Source of the DNA: Azohydromonas lata NBRC 102462
GTDB lineage: Bacteria; Pseudomonadota; Gammaproteobacteria; Burkholderiales; Burkholderiaceae_C
DNA length: 64,000 nucleotides
Assembly: GCF_001571085.1 (NCBI RefSeq)
Contig: NZ_BCTC01000010.1
Location: 1-64,000 of the forward strand
Direction of reading: 5' to 3'
A program made the position numbers and the translations under genes. The notes under the pieces were generated by a model. It did no database searches and was not told where the DNA came from. It saw only the letters and a program-made list of their open reading frames with translations. Positions 11,434-19,810 of this stretch are shown here, in pieces; within the stretch, counting starts at the first letter, position 1, and every line of letters begins with the position of its first letter.

Positions 11434-11510
11434 GAATATCCCCAAATAGCAAAGAAAAAACAGACTGTGGACAACATATCACAGGCCATCGCGCAATCCC
11501 TTATGTGCCG

Positions 11511-12455
11511 TCACGCTGGTCGCAGCGCGCGCAACATCTCACTTACCAGGGCAGACAGGTCGTAGCGCGGGCGCCAGCCCCAGTCGGCGCGGGCGGCCGA
11601 GTCGTCAATGGACGCGGGCCAGCCCTCGGCAATGGACTGCCGGAAGTCCGGCTCGCAGCGCAGCGTGAAGCCGGGCAGGTGGCGCGCGATCTCGTCGGCG
11701 ATGTCGCGCGGCGTGAAGCTCATGCCGGCCAGGTTGTAGGCGCGCCGCTCGCGAATGCTGGAGGCCGGTGCGGCCATGAGCTCCAGCGTCGCGCGCAGGG
11801 CGTCGGCCATGTACATCATGGGCAGCGCCTGGTCCTCGCGCAGGAAGCAGGTGTAGTGCTTGTCGGCCAGAGCGGCATGGAAGATTTCCACAGCGTAGTC
11901 GGTGGTACCGCCGCCGGGCGGTGTTTTCCAACTGATGAGGCCAGGAAAGCGCAGGCAACGCACGTCCACGCCATGGCGGCGGTGGTACCACGCGCACCAG
12001 CCCTCTCCCGCCAGCTTGGAGATGCCGTAGACGGTGTCCGGCTCCATCACCGTGTGCTGCGGCGTGAGGTGCTTGGGGGTGGAAGCGCCGAAGGCGGCGA
12101 TGGAGCTGGGCCAGAACACGCGCTGCAGCGGCAGCGTGCGCGCCAACTCCAGCACGTTGAGCAGGCTCTTCATGTTGAGGTCCCAGGCCCAGGTCGGGTG
12201 CTGCTCGCCGCGCGCCGAAAGCGCTGCGGCCAGCAGGTAGACCTGCGTGACGCCATGGCGGCGCGCCACCTCGGCCAGCGCAGCGGCATCGGTGACGTCC
12301 AGCACCTCGTGCGCCACGCCGTGGACGCGGCCGGCGGGCGCGAGGTCGGACGACACCACCGCCTGCCGCCCATGGGCCTGCACGAGCGCCTCGACCAGCT
12401 CGCTGCCTATCTGCCCGTTGGCGCCTATGACGAGAACTTTCATGGCTGCGCTCAT
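11511..12455 (-). CDS. NAD-dependent SDR protein, probable L-threonine 3-dehydrogenase
   Basis: An extended short-chain dehydrogenase of 314 residues. The Rossmann motif VLVIGANGQIGSELV lies at the N-terminus and the catalytic YGISKLAGE (YxxxK) in mid-sequence. Family resemblance is to UDP-glucose epimerase-like threonine dehydrogenases. Its start overlaps the kbl stop in an ATGA, which argues for translational coupling and for the threonine to 2-amino-3-ketobutyrate to glycine route. ATG 12443, four codons later, is an alternative start. It is distinct from the zinc-dependent Tdh of E. coli. Confidence 0.82.
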   Translation of the reverse strand: MSAAMKVLVIGANGQIGSELVEALVQAHGRQAVVSSDLAPAGRVHGVAHEVLDVTDAAALAEVARRHGVTQVYLLAAALSARGEQHPTWAWDLNMKSLLNVLELARTLPLQRVFWPSSIAAFGASTPKHLTPQHTVMEPDTVYGISKLAGEGWCAWYHRRHGVDVRCLRFPGLISWKTPPGGGTTDYAVEIFHAALADKHYTCFLREDQALPMMYMADALRATLELMAAPASSIRERRAYNLAGMSFTPRDIADEIARHLPGFTLRCEPDFRQSIAEGWPASIDDSAARADWGWRPRYDLSALVSEMLRALRPA

Positions 12456-13666
12456 GCCACCAGCCCAAGCTCGCGTCCGGCCTGCCGGAAGGCCGCGACG
12501 GCCTGCTCCAGGTCGGCGCGCTCGTGCGCGGCGCTGAGCTGCACGCGTATGCGCGCCTGTCCCTGCGGCACCACGGGGTGGAAGAAGCCGACCACGTACA
12601 CGCCCAGCTCCAGCATGCGCGCGGCCAGCGCCTGTGCCTTGGGTGCGTCGTAGACCATGATGGGAACGATGGGGTGGCTGCCCGGCTTGAGGTCGAAGCC
12701 GCAGCGCGCCATGGCCTCGCGGAACCAGCGCGCGTTGTCCATGATCTTTTCGCGCAGCCCGCTGCCCTGCTCCAGCAGCTCCAGCACGGCCAGCGACGCG
12801 CCCACGATGGCCGGGGCGAGCGAGTTGGAGAACAGGTAGGGGCGCGAGCGCTGCCGCAGCAGCTCGACGATCTCGCGGCGGCCGCTGGTGAAACCGCCCG
12901 ACGCGCCGCCCAGCGCCTTGCCCAGGGTGCCGGTGATCAGGTCCACCCGCGCCACGCCGTCCACCAGCAGCCCGCGCAACTCGTGCGTGCCGCGGCCGCT
13001 TGGGCCGACGAAGCCGGTGGCGTGGCTGTCGTCCACGCCCAGCAGTGCGCCATGGGCATCGCACAGCTCGCGCATGCGGTGGAGCTGCGCGACGCTGCCG
13101 TCCATGGAGAACACGCCGTCGGTGAAGGCGAGCACGAAGCGGGCGCCGTCCTCGCGCGCCTGGCGCAGGCAGCGCTCCAGGTCGGCCATGTCGTCGTGCG
13201 CGTAGCGGTAGCGGCGCGCCTTGCACAGGCGTATGCCGTCTATGACGGAGGCGTGGTTGAGTGCGTCGCTGACGATGGCGTCCTCTTGCGTGAACAGCGG
13301 CTCGAACAGCCCGCCGTTGGCGTCGAAGGCCGCCGCGTAGAGGATGGTGTCTTCCATGCCCAGGAAGCGCGACAGCCGCGCCTCCAGCGTCTTGTGCTGG
13401 TCTTGCGTGCCGCAGATGAAGCGCACCGAGCTCATGCCGTAGCCGTGCGTGTCCATGGCCTGCTGCGCGGCGCGGACGACGGCCGGATGGGCGCTCAAGC
13501 CCAGGTAGTTGTTGGCGCAAAAGTTCAGCACTTCGCGCCCGTCGGCCAGGCGCACGCGCGGCCCCTGCGCGCCGGCAATCACCCGCTCCTGCTTGAACAA
13601 GCCCGCGCTTTGCAAGCCTTGCAGCTCGCGGGCGATGAAGGCATTGAATTCCTCGCTGGCATTCAT
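12452..13666 (-). CDS. kbl: Glycine C-acetyltransferase (2-amino-3-ketobutyrate CoA ligase)
   Basis: PLP enzyme that cleaves 2-amino-3-ketobutyrate with CoA into glycine and acetyl-CoA. The 404-residue product has the signatures NFCANNYLGLSAHP, DDSHATGFVGPSGRG and the PLP lysine in ITGTLGKALGGASGG. AAGGAG precedes ATG 13666, and the 4-bp overlap with the SDR gene defines a two-gene threonine-catabolic operon. The glycine produced would feed the gcv system at the left end of the window. Confidence 0.94.
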   Translation of the reverse strand: MNASEEFNAFIARELQGLQSAGLFKQERVIAGAQGPRVRLADGREVLNFCANNYLGLSAHPAVVRAAQQAMDTHGYGMSSVRFICGTQDQHKTLEARLSRFLGMEDTILYAAAFDANGGLFEPLFTQEDAIVSDALNHASVIDGIRLCKARRYRYAHDDMADLERCLRQAREDGARFVLAFTDGVFSMDGSVAQLHRMRELCDAHGALLGVDDSHATGFVGPSGRGTHELRGLLVDGVARVDLITGTLGKALGGASGGFTSGRREIVELLRQRSRPYLFSNSLAPAIVGASLAVLELLEQGSGLREKIMDNARWFREAMARCGFDLKPGSHPIVPIMVYDAPKAQALAARMLELGVYVVGFFHPVVPQGQARIRVQLSAAHERADLEQAVAAFRQAGRELGLVA

Positions 13667-13776
13667 GGACTGCGCTCCTTCGCGGCCGCGGTGGCCGCGC
13701 ATCGCGCACACCGTAATCGCTTGGCGGCTGGCGCGCAGCAGAGGAAGCGCGAGCCGCCTTGCCGCGGCGCGGGCGT

Positions 13777-15000
13777 TCAGCGCAGCAGCTCTTCCAGCGA
13801 CATCGCTTCCACGCCGGCGTGCATCCTGAAAGCCTGCGCCTCGGTACAGGGCTCCAGCAGCAGCCGGTCGATGAGCGGCGCGGCCGGCGTGCGGCCGGGG
13901 TCGCACAACAGCACCATGCGCTGCGCGCCGCCCTCCTCCAGGCGGCCTATCCAATCCAGTTCCGCCAGCGTGTCGAGCACCGGCTCCAGGCGCAGCGGGT
14001 CCACGCCCAGCGCCTGCGCCAGCGCCGGCTGCGAGCGCCCGGGATGGCCTTCGCGTTGGGCAGCCACCAACTCGCGCAGCAGGCCCAGCGCCAGCGCAAA
14101 GGGCTGGCCGACGCCGCTGGGCAGCCGTGCCGTGCGCTGCGCGAGGCTTTGCGCGCTGGCGGCGATCACGGCCCCGATCAGGACGATGGACCAGCCGGCA
14201 TAGACCCAGACCAGCAGGATGGGCACGGTGGCAAAGGCACCGTAGACGGCCGAGAAGGTCGGCACCTTGCTGAAGTACCAGCCGATGAGGTCCTTGGCCA
14301 GCTCAAAGCCGAGCGCGACGAACAGCCCCCCGGCAAAGGCATGCCGCCAGCGCACCAGGGTATTGGGCACGTAATGGAACAGCGCGGCCATGGCCGTGAC
14401 CAGCAGGCCGAACTCCACGGCGTTGAGCAGCAGGCTCACGCCCCACGGGGGCGCGTGCACCCAGCCTTGAGAGGCGGACAGCGCGTAGGACGTGACGGAC
14501 AGGCTCACGCCCAGCACCAGCGGCCCAAGCGTGATGGCGGCCCAATAGACCAGCACGCGCTGGCCGATTGGGCGCGGGCGGCGCACGGCCCAAATGGCAT
14601 TGAGCGCGCGGTCTATGGTGAGCATGGTCGTGATGGCCGTGACACCCAGCAGCACCAGGCCCACGCCGCTCAGGCGCCGGGCCTTCATGGCGAACTGCGT
14701 GAGCTGCGACAACACTTGGCGCGAGATCGTCTCCGGCACCAAGGCCTGCAAGAAATACTTTTCCACGGCAGCCTGGAAGGCACCGAACACGGGAAAGGCC
14801 GAGAACAGCGCGAAGGCCATGGTCGTCAGCGGCACCAGCGCCAGCAGCGTGGTGAAGGTGAGGCTGCTGGCGGTCAGGCTGAGCTTGTCTTCGCGAAAGC
14901 GCTGCCGCAAGGTCAGGAAAGTGTCGCGCCACGGCCAATGCAGCAGCGTTTGCCACGCCGCCAGGCACCGGCCGCGCCAGCGGGCGGAGGGGTGTTTCAT
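13777..15000 (-). CDS. YihY/BrkB-family inner-membrane protein
   Basis: A 407-residue protein with about six hydrophobic segments (for example ITLGPLVLGVSLSVTSYAL and VPILLVWVYAGWSIVLIGAVI, in part) and the family signatures LTASSLTFTTLLALVPLTTMAF and NRxIGQR-like RRPRPIGQRVLVYWA. A cytoplasmic C-terminal extension of about 120 residues follows (LGLLRELVAAQREGHPGRSQPALAQALGV), resembling a winged-helix segment found in some family members. Function is not established; the old ribonuclease BN label was an error for this family. ATG 15000 is chosen; an in-frame ATG at 15021 would overlap the start of the divergent DUF2069 gene. Confidence 0.88.
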   Translation of the reverse strand: MKHPSARWRGRCLAAWQTLLHWPWRDTFLTLRQRFREDKLSLTASSLTFTTLLALVPLTTMAFALFSAFPVFGAFQAAVEKYFLQALVPETISRQVLSQLTQFAMKARRLSGVGLVLLGVTAITTMLTIDRALNAIWAVRRPRPIGQRVLVYWAAITLGPLVLGVSLSVTSYALSASQGWVHAPPWGVSLLLNAVEFGLLVTAMAALFHYVPNTLVRWRHAFAGGLFVALGFELAKDLIGWYFSKVPTFSAVYGAFATVPILLVWVYAGWSIVLIGAVIAASAQSLAQRTARLPSGVGQPFALALGLLRELVAAQREGHPGRSQPALAQALGVDPLRLEPVLDTLAELDWIGRLEEGGAQRMVLLCDPGRTPAAPLIDRLLLEPCTEAQAFRMHAGVEAMSLEELLR

Positions 15001-15019
15001 CAACACTATGATGCCAAAC

Positions 15020-15415
15020 ATGTCGATTGAATCTGACTTCAACACGTTGCCACCCGTGGTGCGCAACACGCGCAACCTGGCCGTGGCCTGCCTGCTCGGC
15101 CTCATCGCGCTGGGCCTGGCCTGGGAGCTGTGGCTCGCGCCCACCGGTCGCGGCACGCTGGCACTCAAAGTGCTGCCGCTGACCATTCCCCTGGCCGGAC
15201 TGCTCAAGCGGCGCATGTACACCTACCGCTGGGTGAGCCTGCTGGTGTGGATCTATTTCGCGGAAGGCGTGGTGCGCGCCACCAGCGAGCCGCCTCCGGG
15301 CGCGTGGCTGGCGCTGATCGAGGTCTTGCTGTGCCTGCTGTTGTTCATCTCGTGCGCCGTCCACGTGCGTTGGCGCCTGAAGAACGCTCCCGCCACTGAA
15401 GGAAAGTCGTCATGA
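15020..15415 (+). CDS. DUF2069 membrane protein
   Basis: A 131-residue protein with about four transmembrane segments (LAVACLLGLIALGLAWELWLA, VLPLTIPLAGLL, VSLLVWIYFAEGVVRA, LLCLLLFISCAV). It resembles DUF2069, a small inner-membrane family of unknown function. In-frame ATGs at 15008 and 15011 are alternative starts. Its stop overlaps the next gene's start in an ATGA, so the two are translationally coupled. Confidence 0.8.
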   Translation: MSIESDFNTLPPVVRNTRNLAVACLLGLIALGLAWELWLAPTGRGTLALKVLPLTIPLAGLLKRRMYTYRWVSLLVWIYFAEGVVRATSEPPPGAWLALIEVLLCLLLFISCAVHVRWRLKNAPATEGKSS

Positions 15416-16818
15416 GCGTGGAATTTCTGGATGCCCTGCGCGCCGCCCTGGGCGCGGACCACGTGCTGTGCAAGGGCGACCTTTCAGCTTATGAGCAAGA
15501 CTGGCGCAAGCGCGCGCGCGGCAAGGCGCTGGCCGTGGCCCGCCCGGCCGACACGGCCCAGGTCGCCACCGTGCTGCGCCTGTGCGCCCAACATGGCGTG
15601 ACGGTGGTTCCCCAGGGCGGCAATACCGGCCTGGTGGTGGGCAGCGTGCCCGACGCCACCGGCCGCCAGTTGCTGCTGAGCCTGCGCCGCATGCACCGCG
15701 TGCGCTCGCTGGACACGGCCAACCTCACGATGACGGTGGACGCCGGCTGCGTGCTGCAGGCGGTGCAGGAGGCCGCCGCGGCGCAAGGCCTGCTGTTCCC
15801 GCTGAGCCTGGCTGCCGAGGGCAGCGCCACCATTGGCGGCAACCTTGCCACCAACGCCGGCGGCACGCAGGTGCTGCGCTACGGCAACGCGCGCGAGCTG
15901 TGCCTTGGGCTGGAAGTGGTCACGGCGCAAGGCGATATCTGGGACGGCCTCAGCGGCCTGCGCAAGGACAACACGGGCTACGACCTGCGCGACCTGTTCA
16001 TCGGCAGCGAGGGCACCTTGGGCGTCATCACCGCTGCCACGGTGAAGCTGTTTCCGCAGCCCGCCGCACGCACCACGGCCATGGCCTCCTGCGCCTCCAT
16101 GGAGCTGGCGGTGGCGCTGCTCAAGTCAGCCCGCCACAAGCTGGGCGCGGGCCTCACGGGCTTCGAGGTGATGGGCCGCTTCGCGCTGGACCTGGTGGCG
16201 CGCCACTTCCCCGAGTTGCCGCGACCCCTGCCCGGCGCCGCCTGGACGGTGCTGCTGGAGCAAAGCGACGAGGAAAGCGAGGCGCACGCGCAGGAGCGCT
16301 TCGAGGCCCTGCTGGCCGCCGCGCTGGAGGACGGGCTGATCGAGGACGCCGCCGTGGCGCAAAACCAGTCGCAGTCCAAGGCGATGTGGCATGTGCGCGA
16401 GTCCATTTCGCTGGCGCAGGCGCAGGAGGGCTTGAACATCAAGCACGACATCTCGCTGCCCGTCTCCAGCATCCCCGCCTTCTGCACGCAGGCCGACGCG
16501 GCGCTGCAGTCGGCCTACCCTGGCGTGCGCATCGTCAACTTCGGCCATTTGGGCGACGGCAACCTTCACTACAACGTGCAGGTGCCGCAAGGCGGCGACG
16601 GGGCAGCCTTCCTGCGCGACCACGAGCCGGGCGTGAACAAGGTCGTGTTCGACGCCGTGCAGGCCTTCGACGGCAGTTTTTCCGCCGAGCACGGCATAGG
16701 CTCGCTCAAACGCGAGGAGATGGAGCAACGCAAATCGCCCACCGCGCTGGCCTTGATGAAAGCGATCAAGCAGGCACTCGACCCCCAAGGCCTGCTCAAC
16801 CCGGGCCGCGTGCTCTGA
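15412..16818 (+). CDS. FAD-linked D-2-hydroxyacid dehydrogenase (GlcD/D-2-HGDH type)
   Basis: A 468-residue flavoenzyme. The PCMH-type FAD domain (about 40-215) holds VVPQGGNTGLVVGSVP and the motifs SATIGGNLATNAGGTQVLRYG and LFIGSEGTLGVITAATVKLFP. The C-terminal cap has the metal/substrate motifs NFGHLGDGNLHYN and EHGIGSLKREEM. Family members oxidise D-lactate, glycolate or D-2-hydroxyglutarate; the substrate cannot be fixed from sequence. A single chain without GlcE/GlcF partners favours the 2-hydroxyglutarate-type branch. Confidence 0.88.
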   Translation: MSVEFLDALRAALGADHVLCKGDLSAYEQDWRKRARGKALAVARPADTAQVATVLRLCAQHGVTVVPQGGNTGLVVGSVPDATGRQLLLSLRRMHRVRSLDTANLTMTVDAGCVLQAVQEAAAAQGLLFPLSLAAEGSATIGGNLATNAGGTQVLRYGNARELCLGLEVVTAQGDIWDGLSGLRKDNTGYDLRDLFIGSEGTLGVITAATVKLFPQPAARTTAMASCASMELAVALLKSARHKLGAGLTGFEVMGRFALDLVARHFPELPRPLPGAAWTVLLEQSDEESEAHAQERFEALLAAALEDGLIEDAAVAQNQSQSKAMWHVRESISLAQAQEGLNIKHDISLPVSSIPAFCTQADAALQSAYPGVRIVNFGHLGDGNLHYNVQVPQGGDGAAFLRDHEPGVNKVVFDAVQAFDGSFSAEHGIGSLKREEMEQRKSPTALALMKAIKQALDPQGLLNPGRVL

Positions 16819-16841
16819 GCGGCAACGGCCCCAAAAACACC

Positions 16842-16864
16842 AAACCCGGCCAAGAGCCGGGTTT
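16842..16864. terminator. Bidirectional terminator hairpin
   Basis: AAACCCGGC, loop CAAGA, GCCGGGTTT between the convergent dehydrogenase and DUF1178 genes. The minus strand continues GGTGTTTTT, so it probably ends the long rpsO-nuo-side transcription unit as well as the plus-strand gene. Confidence 0.75.
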
Positions 16865-16899
16865 GCAATTGGAGCCCGCCCCTTGGGCCACGCCGCCGA

Positions 16900-17361
16900 T
16901 TACTGCAGCGGCTCCTTGAGCGCCTTGGGGATGGGCAGCGGCAGCACGTCAATGCCCTCCTCGGCCAGCTCCGCAGCCTGGTCGGCGCTGGCTTGGCCGC
17001 GGATGCCGCGGTTGGGCGCGTCGCCGTAGTGCATGCGGCGGGCCTCGTCAGCGAAGCGCTCGCCCACGTCCTCGGTATTGGCCATGACGTGGCGAACGGC
17101 TTGCACCCACAAGGCCTGGAGTTGCTTGGCTTCCGGCGTGAGCGCCGGGCTTTCCGCCGGCGGCTTGGGCTGCTGCGGTGCGGGCTCGCGCGCGTTGGAG
17201 AGGTTGAGCCGCGGCGCGCTGGGCAGCCGGCTCACCTGCTTGCTGCCGCACAGCGGGCATTCCACCAGGCCGCGCTCGTGCTGGCTGGCGAAATCGTCTT
17301 CCGAACCAAACCAGCCTTCAAAGCCATGGCTGTGTTCGCAGCGCAGATCAAGCACCTTCAT
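16900..17361 (-). CDS. DUF1178 zinc-ribbon-like protein
   Basis: A 153-residue protein beginning KVLDLRCEHSHGFEGWF with CPLCGS about 28 residues later: a C-H and CxxC layout resembling a small zinc ribbon at the N-terminus, then a Pro/Ala-rich linker and a helical C-terminus. It matches DUF1178, of unknown role. ATG 17361 lies 14 bp inside the NUDIX gene, as expected for tightly packed operon genes. Confidence 0.85.
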   Translation of the reverse strand: MKVLDLRCEHSHGFEGWFGSEDDFASQHERGLVECPLCGSKQVSRLPSAPRLNLSNAREPAPQQPKPPAESPALTPEAKQLQALWVQAVRHVMANTEDVGERFADEARRMHYGDAPNRGIRGQASADQAAELAEEGIDVLPLPIPKALKEPLQ

Positions 17362-17965
17362 GCGCGGAATTATCGTCGTCGGACAGCTTGGGAGCGGGTT
17401 GCCAGTCCAGTGACCACAACTTTTGCCGCAACTTGTTGAGCCAGAGCAGGCCAATAAGCGTCTTGGCGTCGCTCAGCTCGCCGCGGGCGGCCAGGGCATC
17501 GAGCTCGTCCTCGGTCATCAAAACGACGTCGAGATGCTCGCCGTGGTCCAGGGACGCGTCGCCCTCGTGCAGGCCGCGGGCAAAGAAAAGGTGGATGACT
17601 TCGTCGGAATACGCGGCGGCGTTGTGTATGGGGCCGGCGTAGGCCCATTCGTCGGCGCAGTAGCCGGTTTCCTCGGTGAGCTCGCGCACGGCGGTGTGCA
17701 GCGGCGGCTCGCCCGGGTCGATCTTGCCGGCCGGGAATTCCAGGATCACTCGCTGCAGCGGGTAGCGGAACTGGCGCTCCAACACCAGGCGCCCGTCGTC
17801 CAGGATGGGCACCACCACGGAGGCGCCGGGATGGCAGATGTATTCGCGACCCGTTTCGTGCCCGCCGGGCAGCCGCACCTGGTCGCGCTGAACCTTCAGG
17901 AAGTTGCCCTCGAACACCCGCTCCGAATGGAGCCGGTGTTCGCGCAGGTGATCGTCTTCAGCCAT
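17348..17965 (-). CDS. NUDIX hydrolase, ADP-ribose pyrophosphatase type
   Basis: 205 residues with the Nudix box GKIDPGEPPLHTAVRELTEE plus TGY, and the ADP-ribose pyrophosphatase features VVVPILDDGRLVLERQFRYP before the box and the downstream acidic loop. It probably hydrolyses ADP-ribose to AMP and ribose-5-phosphate. It overlaps DUF2818 by 8 bp and DUF1178 by 14 bp, so the three small genes form the tail of the nuo operon. Confidence 0.88.
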   Translation of the reverse strand: MAEDDHLREHRLHSERVFEGNFLKVQRDQVRLPGGHETGREYICHPGASVVVPILDDGRLVLERQFRYPLQRVILEFPAGKIDPGEPPLHTAVRELTEETGYCADEWAYAGPIHNAAAYSDEVIHLFFARGLHEGDASLDHGEHLDVVLMTEDELDALAARGELSDAKTLIGLLWLNKLRQKLWSLDWQPAPKLSDDDNSAHEGA

Positions 17966-18263
17966 GGTGATGCCGCCTCAGGTAACGCCAGACGAAGCCC
18001 GGGAAAGCCAGCGTCAGGAACAGGCAGCCCAGCGCGGCGTAGAACTCCCAGCCCTGCGGGTAGATCTGGCCGATGCGGGCCTCCAGCAGGCGGCCCAGCC
18101 CAAGCGTGAGCAGCGCCAGGAGCAGCAGCTCCAGCAAGCGCCACCCAAAGGCCTTGGGAGCACGCCGCGGCCCCACCAGGAACAGCCGCTCGGTGAGAAA
18201 CGGCAGGTTGGCGCTGACCACGGCGGCCAGCAGCACCAGACCTACTTCGGCGCCGTGGCTCAT
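17958..18263 (-). CDS. DUF2818 membrane protein
   Basis: A 101-residue protein with three hydrophobic segments (VGLVLLAAVVSANLPFL, LLELLLLALLTLGLGRLL, FYAALGCLFLTLAFPGFVW). DUF2818 proteins regularly follow nuoN in betaproteobacteria, as here, 13 bp after the nuoN stop. This suggests a link with complex I assembly or membrane anchoring, which is inference from position only. Confidence 0.85.
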   Translation of the reverse strand: MSHGAEVGLVLLAAVVSANLPFLTERLFLVGPRRAPKAFGWRLLELLLLALLTLGLGRLLEARIGQIYPQGWEFYAALGCLFLTLAFPGFVWRYLRRHHHG

Positions 18264-18276
18264 GACAGCCTCAAGC

Positions 18277-19788
18277 TCAGGTGGCCAGTGCCTTGACGAT
18301 GGCGTCGCGGCACAGGCCCATCAAACCGCTGGGCAGCAGGCCCAGGGCCAGCACGGCGGCGCCGTTGATGGCCAACAAGGCGCGGGCACCGGCGGGGCCG
18401 ACGATCTGCACGCTCTCGGTGGGCTCGTCGAAGTACATGACCTTGACGACGCGCAGGTAGTAGAAGGCGCCGATCAGCGACAGCACCACCGCCACCACGG
18501 CCAGCGTGATGTAGGCCGGGTCGTTGGTCGTGATCAGCGACTGCAGCACGGCCAGCTTGGCGTAGAAGCCCACCGTCGGCGGGATGCCGGCCAGCGAGAA
18601 CATGACGATCAGCATGACGCCGGCCATCCAGGGGCTGCGCTTGCCCAGGCCCGCGAGGTCCTTGATCTCCTCGGCTTCGAAGCCCTGGCGTGCCAGCAGC
18701 ATGATGAGGCCGAAGCTCGCCAGCGTGGTGAGCACGTAGGTGATCAGGTAGAACAGCGCGGAGCTGTAGCCGTTGGCCGCGGAGACGGTGTTGCCACCGA
18801 CGACCGTGGGCGTCAGGCCCAGCAGCATGAAGCCCAGTTGCGCGATGGTCGAATAGGCCAGCAGGCGCTTCAGATTGGTCTGCGCGATGGCGGCCAGGTT
18901 GCCGATCACCAGCGAGGCCACGGCCAGGACGATCAGCATCTGCTGCCAGTCGCGGGCCAGGCCGTTCATGCCTTCGTGCAGCAGCCGGATGGTGATGCCG
19001 AAGGCCGCCAGCTTGGGCGCGCCGGCGATGAGCAGCGTCACGGCCGTCGGAGCGCCCTGGTACACGTCAGGCACCCACATGTGGAAGGGCACCACGCCGA
19101 GCTTGAACGCCAGGCCGGCGACGATGAACACCAAGCCGAAGGTCAGCACGTCTCGGTTGGCGCGGCCCGCCTGGATGACGTCGAAGACACCGCCGATTTC
19201 CAGCGTGCCGGTGGCGCCGTACATCATGGACATGCCGTACAGCAGGAAGCCGCTGGCCAGCGCGCCCAGGACGAAGTACTTCATGGCCGCCTCGGTGGAG
19301 ACGGCATGGTCACGCCGCAGCGCCACGAGGGCGTACAGCGACAGCGTCATCAGCTCCAGGCCCAGGTACACCACCAGGAAGTTGTTGGCCGAGAGCATGA
19401 CCAGCACGCCCAGCAGCGACAGCATGGACAGCGAGAAGAACTCGCCCTTGAGCATTTCGCGCGCGCCGATGTAGGGCTGCGCGTAGGCCAGAGTGGCCAT
19501 CAGCGTCAGCGTGGCGCACACGGCCAGCAGCCGGCCCATGGGGTCGGCCACGACCATCTGCTGCATGCCGTACATGCTGGTGAGCCCGGTCTTGAGCTCC
19601 TCGGCATGCATCATGGCCTGGAGCTGGTCGACCTGGATGAAGGCCACCACCGCCAGCGACAGTTGCGCCAGCCAGAAGGTCGGACGGCGTTGTTCGTCCT
19701 TGACGAACAGGTCCGCCAGCGCGACCACGCAGGCCATCACCAGCAGCACGATTTCGGGCTGGACGACCAGCCAGTTCATCGGATTCAT
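18277..19788 (-). CDS. nuoN: NADH-quinone oxidoreductase subunit N
   Basis: 503-residue antiporter-like membrane subunit of complex I, involved in proton pumping. It has about 14 hydrophobic segments, the central LKYFVLGALASG-type segment (MKYFVLGALASGFLLYG) and the discontinuous-helix region GVVPFHMWVPDVYQGAP. ATG 19788 follows a GGGGAG ribosome site; ATG 19779 is a possible alternative. Confidence 0.95.
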   Translation of the reverse strand: MNPMNWLVVQPEIVLLVMACVVALADLFVKDEQRRPTFWLAQLSLAVVAFIQVDQLQAMMHAEELKTGLTSMYGMQQMVVADPMGRLLAVCATLTLMATLAYAQPYIGAREMLKGEFFSLSMLSLLGVLVMLSANNFLVVYLGLELMTLSLYALVALRRDHAVSTEAAMKYFVLGALASGFLLYGMSMMYGATGTLEIGGVFDVIQAGRANRDVLTFGLVFIVAGLAFKLGVVPFHMWVPDVYQGAPTAVTLLIAGAPKLAAFGITIRLLHEGMNGLARDWQQMLIVLAVASLVIGNLAAIAQTNLKRLLAYSTIAQLGFMLLGLTPTVVGGNTVSAANGYSSALFYLITYVLTTLASFGLIMLLARQGFEAEEIKDLAGLGKRSPWMAGVMLIVMFSLAGIPPTVGFYAKLAVLQSLITTNDPAYITLAVVAVVLSLIGAFYYLRVVKVMYFDEPTESVQIVGPAGARALLAINGAAVLALGLLPSGLMGLCRDAIVKALAT

Positions 19789-19810
19789 GTAGTAAGACTC
19801 CCCGTGCGGC

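Noticed and set aside
13509-15030. Plus-strand open frame of over 400 codons opposite the BrkB-type gene
   Set aside because: Shadow of a membrane protein gene; the sequence is Gln/Arg/His-rich and without domains.
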